NCBI GenBank assembly: GCA_963623095.1
Contig: CAVFKD010000034.1
Span: forward strand, 1-12,368
Direction of reading: 5' to 3'
DNA from: UBA3210 sp963623095
GTDB taxonomy: Bacteria > Bacillota_I > Bacilli_A > RFN20 > CAG-449
DNA length: 12,368 bases
In this document: positions 7,559 through 12,368 of the stretch, one piece after another
Layout of the letters: every line of letters begins with the position of its first letter
Numbering within the stretch: position 1 is the first letter of the stretch
Notes under the pieces: model-generated
Database searches by the model: none
Told to the model about the DNA's origin: nothing
Seen by the model: only the letters and a program-made list of their open reading frames with translations
Program-made: the position numbers and the translations under genes

Positions 7559-8223
7559 TTAAAGCAATATTATTTGATTTAGATGGTACTTTATTAGATG
7601 ATGAAAGATTTACTTATATTTCTAAAAGAATTGAAGGTAAGAAATTAGGCTACAATGTCAAAAAAGAAGATGTCTTAAAATCTTTAGGAATGTCAAAAGA
7701 AAATTCTATTATCTATTATGAAGGATTATACGGAAAAGATTTTCCAACCGAGAAATTAGGTCAATATCGTTTTATTTATATCTTAAATTATTTTAAAAAA
7801 CATGGTGTGCAATATAAACCATATGTTAAAGCAATATTTAAATATTGTAAGAAAAATAATATTAAAATGATAATTTGTACTTCTTCCACAAAAGAAAAAG
7901 TTGATGCATATTTACAAATTGATCCATTCTTAAGTAGAATGGAAGGAATAATTACTGGTGATCAAATTAAAAATGGTAAACCTCATCCTGATATCTATTT
8001 AAAAGGTCTTGAAATGGCTTGTGTTTTAAAAGAAGAAGCATTAGTTATCGAAGATTCTTTAAACGGTGTTAAATCAGGCTTAAATGGAGGATTTAAAACC
8101 ATTATGATTCCAGATGAAGTTCCTCCGGATGAATATATCTTAAATTCAAATGCATTAATAATGAAAAATTTAAAAGAAGTTATTTCTTATATTAATTCTA
8201 TTAACAACAATGATAAAATATAA
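7555..8223 (+). CDS. HAD-superfamily hydrolase, beta-phosphoglucomutase/phosphatase-like
   Basis: A 222-residue HAD protein with a complete catalytic set. Motif I is FDLDGT with nucleophile Asp8 and acid/base Asp10, motif II is Thr109/Ser110, motif III is Lys142 in NGKPHPD, and motif IV is the EDS-x-NG form (Glu166, Asp167, Asn170). The GKPxPD and EDSxxG signatures are typical of the beta-phosphoglucomutase/GS1-like group with a C1 helical cap, which acts on small phosphorylated sugars or similar metabolites. The exact substrate cannot be read from sequence. ATGA overlap with the preceding HAD gene and AAAGGA (7543-7548) at 6-nt spacing fix the start and imply coupled translation. The two HAD proteins share fold and size but differ in motifs I and IV, so they are not a recent duplication. 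Confidence 0.93.
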   Translation: MIKAILFDLDGTLLDDERFTYISKRIEGKKLGYNVKKEDVLKSLGMSKENSIIYYEGLYGKDFPTEKLGQYRFIYILNYFKKHGVQYKPYVKAIFKYCKKNNIKMIICTSSTKEKVDAYLQIDPFLSRMEGIITGDQIKNGKPHPDIYLKGLEMACVLKEEALVIEDSLNGVKSGLNGGFKTIMIPDEVPPDEYILNSNALIMKNLKEVISYINSINNNDKI

Positions 8224-8237
8224 CTGAGGTAAAAATT

Positions 8238-8747
8238 ATGGTTACAATTAAAGTTAAAGATTATGGTGATATAGTTTTAAAATTAGATTACCAATACGCA
8301 AAAAATACAAGCGCAAATTTCGTTGAACTCGCTAAAAAGGGATTCTATGATGGATTAACTTTCCACCGCGTCATCAAAGGATTTATGATTCAAGGTGGCG
8401 ATCCTAAAGGCAATGGTACAGGAGGTCCTGGATATTGCATTAAGGGTGAATTTAAAGCCAATGGAGTAAATAACCCTATTTCACATAAAAGAGGCGTTAT
8501 ATCTATGGCAAGAGCGATGAATATGGATTCTGCTGGTTCTCAATTCTTTATCATGCATAAAGATGGTGAATTCTTAGATGGAAATTATGCTGCATTTGGT
8601 GAAGTTGTAAGTGGAATTGAAGTTGTTGATAAAATCGCGAAAGTTAGAACAACTCCAAACGATCGCCCATATGATAATGTAGTTATTGAAAAGATCATTG
8701 TTGAAGATGAACCTGAAATAGAAGTTATTAAACTCAAGGAGGACTAG
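8238..8747 (+). CDS. Cyclophilin-type peptidyl-prolyl cis-trans isomerase
   Basis: Catalyses cis/trans isomerisation of X-Pro bonds and assists protein folding. At 169 residues it is a single cyclophilin domain. No signal peptide or lipobox is visible, so it is probably cytoplasmic, like PpiB. Signature segments: TFHRVIKGFMIQGGDP with the catalytic Arg44 and the pocket residues Phe49, Met50 and Gln52; GNGTGGPGY; SMAR at 89-92; AGSQFFI with Gln102 and Phe104; and FLDGNYAAFG at 112-121. The Trp that binds cyclosporin in CypA is Phe here, as is common in bacteria. About ten acidic and hydrophobic residues extend beyond the domain. TGAGGT (8224-8229) at 8 nt supports the start, 14 nt after the HAD stop. 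Its final codons contain the Shine-Dalgarno of the next gene. Confidence 0.96.
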   Translation: MVTIKVKDYGDIVLKLDYQYAKNTSANFVELAKKGFYDGLTFHRVIKGFMIQGGDPKGNGTGGPGYCIKGEFKANGVNNPISHKRGVISMARAMNMDSAGSQFFIMHKDGEFLDGNYAAFGEVVSGIEVVDKIAKVRTTPNDRPYDNVVIEKIIVEDEPEIEVIKLKED

Positions 8748-8748
8748 T

Positions 8749-9867
8749 ATGAATATAAATGATATAGTATCTCGCTTAGGACATGTTGATGATTTACAAT
8801 TCGCTCAATCCACATGTTCAAGAAGTGATGTAATTAATAAAATATTTGAAAACATCAAATCTAAAGGTTTAGATGTTGATGAAGAATATTTAAATTTTGT
8901 TAAAAACTTAAATAAAGATGAAGTTCAAGTTGATGTTAAATATCTTCCAATCTATGTAGTTGAAGCAATCGCAAAATTATCATGGAAAGAAGTTGACGCA
9001 AAAGCTAATAAATCTGAAGATCATCAAGAATTTGTTCGCTTTACATCTACTTTCTACGCAGGTCAAGAAAAGAAAAATTGCCGTTATAACAACATTGATC
9101 CATTATCATGTATCGGTAAAGAAAATATCAAAATCAATGAAACAACATATAACGATGATGCTTCTATTGAGAAAATCGAATCTAAAGATGATGTTTTAAA
9201 AATTGAAATGGAAGGATATAAATCTCCAGTCATTCTTGATTGCCCATGTTCTGAAGGTGATATTTATTCTTTAGATACTAATTCTGTTTTAGGTCAATCC
9301 GATATTGATAAAAGAGTTCAAGAAACATTAGAACAAACTAAATCATATAAGAAATTATCAAAAGAAAAAGAAAAATGGTCAAGAATTGAACAAACAACAA
9401 TTAAAATTATTCTTCTTCCAATTGCATATATTCATATTGGTGCACATGATCAACTCGTCAACTGTGCGAATGATATTATCGATGTTGAATATGAATTAAA
9501 TCCAAAGATTACTAAAGATTTAGTTAAATCAAGAGTTTTATTATTCCCAGCTTTTGCATTAGGTTTAATTTTATGTATTGCAGGTTTAGTTGTCTGCATG
9601 TTTAAAGAAGTTGGTAATGTTTTCTTCTTTGAAGATGTTAATATCAACTATGCATTTAAAAACTTCAATGGTTATGTTCTTATAATCATGGTTATCTTAC
9701 TCGCAGTTTTAACAATTATTGCTTTACCTACAAGAAAAGCATTAGTAAAACGTTTAGAAAAAGAGAAAAATACAATTAATTTTATTAGAAGTATTGCATT
9801 ATTCATCTATGGCTTAGACTTAGGTTTAATTATTTACTTCTTAAGCATTATTCAATCAATTAAATAA
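8749..9867 (+). CDS. Unknown protein with soluble N-terminal domain and three C-terminal TM segments
   Basis: Not recognised. It has 372 residues and no N-terminal signal. Residues 1-260 are polar. Residues 61-110, with a conserved-looking LSWKEVDA and a following RFTSTFYAGQ, could be a small fold. Cysteines cluster at 111, 121, 165 and 167 (a CPC near the end of a beta stretch), which could bind metal or form a redox pair; this is inference. Residues 186-215 are a charged helix, possibly coiled coil. Hydrophobic segments lie at about 262-285, 308-327 and 344-369, with a shorter hydrophobic run at 218-231. The positive stretch at 330-340 between the last two segments suggests that loop is cytoplasmic. 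AAGGAGGA lies inside the last codons of the cyclophilin gene and the stop-to-start gap is 1 nt, so translation is probably coupled. A terminator follows, making this the last gene of the operon. Confidence 0.88.
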   Translation: MNINDIVSRLGHVDDLQFAQSTCSRSDVINKIFENIKSKGLDVDEEYLNFVKNLNKDEVQVDVKYLPIYVVEAIAKLSWKEVDAKANKSEDHQEFVRFTSTFYAGQEKKNCRYNNIDPLSCIGKENIKINETTYNDDASIEKIESKDDVLKIEMEGYKSPVILDCPCSEGDIYSLDTNSVLGQSDIDKRVQETLEQTKSYKKLSKEKEKWSRIEQTTIKIILLPIAYIHIGAHDQLVNCANDIIDVEYELNPKITKDLVKSRVLLFPAFALGLILCIAGLVVCMFKEVGNVFFFEDVNINYAFKNFNGYVLIIMVILLAVLTIIALPTRKALVKRLEKEKNTINFIRSIALFIYGLDLGLIIYFLSIIQSIK

Positions 9868-9872
9868 ATTCT

Positions 9873-9908
9873 AGGGTTATAAGTATTACTTATGACCCTT
9901 TAATTTTG
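9873..9908 (+). terminator. Rho-independent terminator ending the five-gene operon
   Basis: AGGGTTATAAG (9873-9883) pairs with CTTATGACCCT (9889-9899) with one G-U wobble, around a TATTA loop. An interrupted T tract follows. It starts 6 nt after the stop. Confidence 0.85.
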
Positions 9909-9954
9909 TAGATTATTTTTAACACTTATTGTAAAATATTCTCGAGGTGAAACA

Positions 9955-11100
9955 ATGTCTAAAGATAATTTACCAACTAAAGTGGAGAAAGAAACTCTTG
10001 ATCCATCCATTAAAAATAAAAATGATAATTTCTTTTTGAGTATATTTTCTAATAAGAAAGAAGAAAAGAAACAAAGAAAACTAGAAAGACAAAACCAAAA
10101 GATTCTTTATTCTGATATCACAACTAAAGAAGAGAAAATAATTAAAAAATCTTCTCATAAATTTGTCAAAGCTTTAGGTATTGCATGTGCGACAATTATT
10201 GCAATATTAGTAATATCTGGATTAATTAATATTTTTACCTTTGTCAAAGGATTTTTTGATGATGCAATGTTTGGAAATATTATCGCAGGTAGTGTTACAG
10301 GTGTATTAGTTGGCTTATTATTTATCTTTGTGATTAGACCAATTATTATCGCGATGGCTACTCCTACATTCTCTTTAGATGTTGTTAATGAAGAAGATGC
10401 AAAAAACATCTCTAAAAAGAACTTTAAGAAATTACAAAAAGTGGCTAAAAATATCTTAGAAAACGATAATGTTTCTGAAGACAATAAAAACTTAATTAGA
10501 ACATTTTATTCCAATAAGAAAGAATTAAATAATACTTTAAAAAATATCTATGATACCGACATTAAAAACGATATTATGAAGATTATTAATTTAACTTCAA
10601 CTAAAGTATTAATTACTACAGCCTTAAGTCAAAATAGTAAATTTGATGCAATCTCAGTAGCGTTATTAAATATCCGTATGATTATGCAAATATGTGTTAA
10701 ATGCGGTTATCATCCTACTTACTTTAGATTATCTAAATTAATTATTAAAGTATTTAGAAATGCAATGTTTGCTTATGCTGTTCAATCTTTTAATTTACAA
10801 GATATCCTCGTTGATAGTGTCGATAAACTTGTTAAAGGTGCTTTAAGCGCCATACCAGGACTTTCTACTTTAACTAAGAGTTTAACTCAAGGAGCGAGCA
10901 ATGCTTTATTAACTTTAAGAATTGGTATTATTACTCGTAAATATTTATATGAAGAATTCAACATTCAAAGAATGATTAAAAATCCTGATGAAGTAGAAGT
11001 AGAACTTGTTACAAGCGCATTAAAAGAAGCTGATGAAAATATTGATAATATTGTCTTAGAAGCTAAAAAAGATATCAATATTGTTAAAAAAGGTAAATAA
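9955..11100 (+). CDS. YcjF/DUF697-like inner-membrane protein
   Basis: 381 residues. Residues 1-70 are polar and very Lys/Glu-rich, including a KKEEKKQRKLERQ stretch, and should be cytoplasmic. Two membrane segments lie at about 72-98 and 106-134, forming a hairpin. The soluble part from about 140 to 335 resembles the YcjF/DUF697 (UPF0283) domain, which follows two membrane helices or is fused to GTPases. Telltale features are the NIRMIMQICVKCGYHP segment (239-254), a hydrophobic AIPGLSTLTKSLTQG stretch (299-313), and the closing LLTLRIG with Arg322 (318-324). The C-terminal 45 residues are acidic and helical. The function of this family is not settled; membrane-stress roles have been suggested for YcjF. 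AGGTGA (9945-9950) supports the start. No convincing promoter is visible in the 46 nt after the upstream terminator. The next gene begins 2 nt after the stop. Confidence 0.8.
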   Translation: MSKDNLPTKVEKETLDPSIKNKNDNFFLSIFSNKKEEKKQRKLERQNQKILYSDITTKEEKIIKKSSHKFVKALGIACATIIAILVISGLINIFTFVKGFFDDAMFGNIIAGSVTGVLVGLLFIFVIRPIIIAMATPTFSLDVVNEEDAKNISKKNFKKLQKVAKNILENDNVSEDNKNLIRTFYSNKKELNNTLKNIYDTDIKNDIMKIINLTSTKVLITTALSQNSKFDAISVALLNIRMIMQICVKCGYHPTYFRLSKLIIKVFRNAMFAYAVQSFNLQDILVDSVDKLVKGALSAIPGLSTLTKSLTQGASNALLTLRIGIITRKYLYEEFNIQRMIKNPDEVEVELVTSALKEADENIDNIVLEAKKDINIVKKGK

Positions 11101-11102
11101 AA

Positions 11103-12368
11103 ATGAATATTATTAAACTATCTGTCCATGGTTTAGTTGATTTTTTGTTGCGTCGAGGTAATATCGATGATCGTATCTATAATAATGAAACAATGGCCGA
11201 AGGCACCCGTATTCATTTAAGATATCAAAAGATTCAATCCAATGAATATTTAAAAGAAGTACCTTTAGAAGATGAAACAACTATTGATGATTTTACTTTT
11301 CAAATCATTGGTAAAGCTGATGGAATTATTTTAGGCAAAACTCCAGTTGTTGATGAAATAAAAACAACGATTCAAGATTTAGAAACTTATTATAATGAAC
11401 AAGGTAAGTGGCATTTAGGCCAAGCTATTTGTTATGCATATATGTATGCAAAAAAGAATAATCTTCCTAAAATGGGAGTCCGACTTACTTACATAAGTCA
11501 AAATGAAGATAACGATGTAGAATTTGATAATAAATTAATCTATAACTTTAATTATACTTTTCAAGATTTAGAAGATTATTATTTTTCATTATTAAAAGAT
11601 TATTTGTATTTTTATACAAATATTGATAATCATATTAAAGAATTTAAGTCAAATGCCGGAAGTTTAAAATTTCCATATGATAATTATCGAAATGGTCAAA
11701 AAGATCTTGCCAAAGCGGTTTATGGCACAATTATCAATAATCAAACTATCTTTATTGAAGCTCCAACTGGGATTGGTAAAACAATGTCGACTTTATTCCC
11801 AACAATTAAAAGCTTTAATACTAGTTCGACAGAAAAAATCTTTTATCTAAGTGCGAAGAATATCGCAAAAAGTGTTGCTTTAGATGCTTTAAGAAAATTA
11901 AATGAACAAGGTTTAAATATTAAAGCAATTAAAATTACTTCTAAAGAGAAGATGTGTATTAATGATTGTATTTCATGTAACCCTGATGAATGTCCTTTTT
12001 GCGTAGGTTATTATGATAAAATAAGGCAAGCGATTGAAGATATCTTTTTACATGAAAATATTATTGATGAAGAAACTATTTTTAAATATGCAAAAAGATA
12101 TGATATATGTCCTTTTGAATACCAATTAGATGTATCTTTATATTGTGATTGTATTATCTGTGATTATAATTATTTATTCGATCCAATTATTTATTTTAAA
12201 AGATATTTTGAACAAGAGAAAACTAATTATGTCGCATTAATAGATGAAACTCATAATTTAGTTGATCGTTCTAGAAATATGTATTCATCAACTTTATCTT
12301 TAAATGATTTTAAAATTGTTTATGAAGATGTAAAAAAATCAAAATCATTAAGATTTAAAAAATATATC
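11103..12368 (+). CDS. PD-(D/E)XK nuclease fused to DinG/XPD-type superfamily 2 helicase (3' end outside window)
   Basis: 422 codons are visible with no stop before the window edge. Residues 1-180 look like a Cas4/RecB-type PD-(D/E)XK nuclease: Glu33, Asp73 in GKADG, the E-x-K pair Glu85/Lys87 in DEIKT, and Gln107 in HLGQAICYAY. From about 190 the helicase begins: Gln199 in a Q-motif-like RNGQ, Walker A APTGIGKT at 220-227, then an insertion rich in Cys (285, 289, 292, 297, 300, 336, 348, 350, 353) where XPD/DinG proteins hold a 4Fe-4S cluster, and motif II DETH at 381-384 (DEAH in most relatives). This matches a firmicute family annotated as DinG-like ATP-dependent helicase. It should unwind and cut DNA, probably in repair or processing of damaged or foreign DNA. 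The remaining helicase motifs lie beyond the window. The start is 2 nt after the DUF697-like gene, with a weak AAGG site in that gene's end. Confidence 0.9.
   Translation, partial: MNIIKLSVHGLVDFLLRRGNIDDRIYNNETMAEGTRIHLRYQKIQSNEYLKEVPLEDETTIDDFTFQIIGKADGIILGKTPVVDEIKTTIQDLETYYNEQGKWHLGQAICYAYMYAKKNNLPKMGVRLTYISQNEDNDVEFDNKLIYNFNYTFQDLEDYYFSLLKDYLYFYTNIDNHIKEFKSNAGSLKFPYDNYRNGQKDLAKAVYGTIINNQTIFIEAPTGIGKTMSTLFPTIKSFNTSSTEKIFYLSAKNIAKSVALDALRKLNEQGLNIKAIKITSKEKMCINDCISCNPDECPFCVGYYDKIRQAIEDIFLHENIIDEETIFKYAKRYDICPFEYQLDVSLYCDCIICDYNYLFDPIIYFKRYFEQEKTNYVALIDETHNLVDRSRNMYSSTLSLNDFKIVYEDVKKSKSLRFKKYI

Noticed and set aside
6923..8223. Recent tandem duplication of HAD genes
   Set aside because: Apart from the shared catalytic motifs the two proteins differ in cap region, motif I and motif IV, so they belong to separate HAD groups.
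9906..9937. Promoter for the DUF697-like gene (TTGTAG...TAAAAT)
   Set aside because: The spacer would be 20 bp, and transcription would start almost on the Shine-Dalgarno. Similar AT-rich hexamers occur everywhere in this sequence.
11103..12368. Cas4 or CasDinG of a CRISPR system
   Set aside because: There are no other cas genes or repeat arrays in the window, and the nuclease and helicase are one polypeptide as in a chromosomal firmicute family.

Overview
The window is very AT-rich chromosomal DNA whose genes all lie on the + strand. Codons end mostly in A or T, Shine-Dalgarno sites are strong (AAGGAG, AGGAG, AGGTGA), and short hairpin-plus-T terminators close each transcription unit. A T-box precedes valS, which points to the Firmicutes/Mycoplasmatota branch. 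Every tryptophan I checked is TGG, and one gene ends in TGA, so the standard bacterial code fits better than the mycoplasma code. My best guess is an uncultured low-GC Bacilli or Mollicutes-like host-associated bacterium (RF39, Acholeplasma or Erysipelotrichia-like). That is inference from style, not from a marker gene.

Layout. (1) 1-3440: the 3' part of a very large Asn/Ser/Ile/Leu/Asp-rich protein. It is open from the left edge and carries diverged modules about 255 residues long. It ends at a terminator. (2) 3500-6383: a sigma-A-type promoter, a T-box leader with a GUC (valine) specifier, valS and a terminator. (3) 6425-9908: a probable five-gene operon with an extended -10 promoter. It encodes a small acidic protein of unknown function, two tandem HAD phosphatases, a cytoplasmic cyclophilin and an unknown protein with three C-terminal membrane segments, followed by a terminator. 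(4) 9955 to the right edge: a YcjF/DUF697-like membrane protein followed after 2 nt by a DinG/XPD-type helicase fused to an N-terminal PD-(D/E)XK nuclease, cut by the window edge.

How the genes may work together. The valS unit is a self-contained tRNA-charging feedback circuit: uncharged tRNA-Val should favour the antiterminator and permit valS expression. The five-gene unit mixes housekeeping enzymes with two proteins I do not recognise, and its tight spacing suggests co-translation rather than one pathway. The last pair is the best candidate for a little-studied functional unit, because a membrane protein is coupled to a DNA nuclease-helicase. The giant repeat protein is the most unusual sequence here. 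Neither is proven to be a new system from sequence alone. No mobile element, CRISPR array, tRNA or rRNA was seen.
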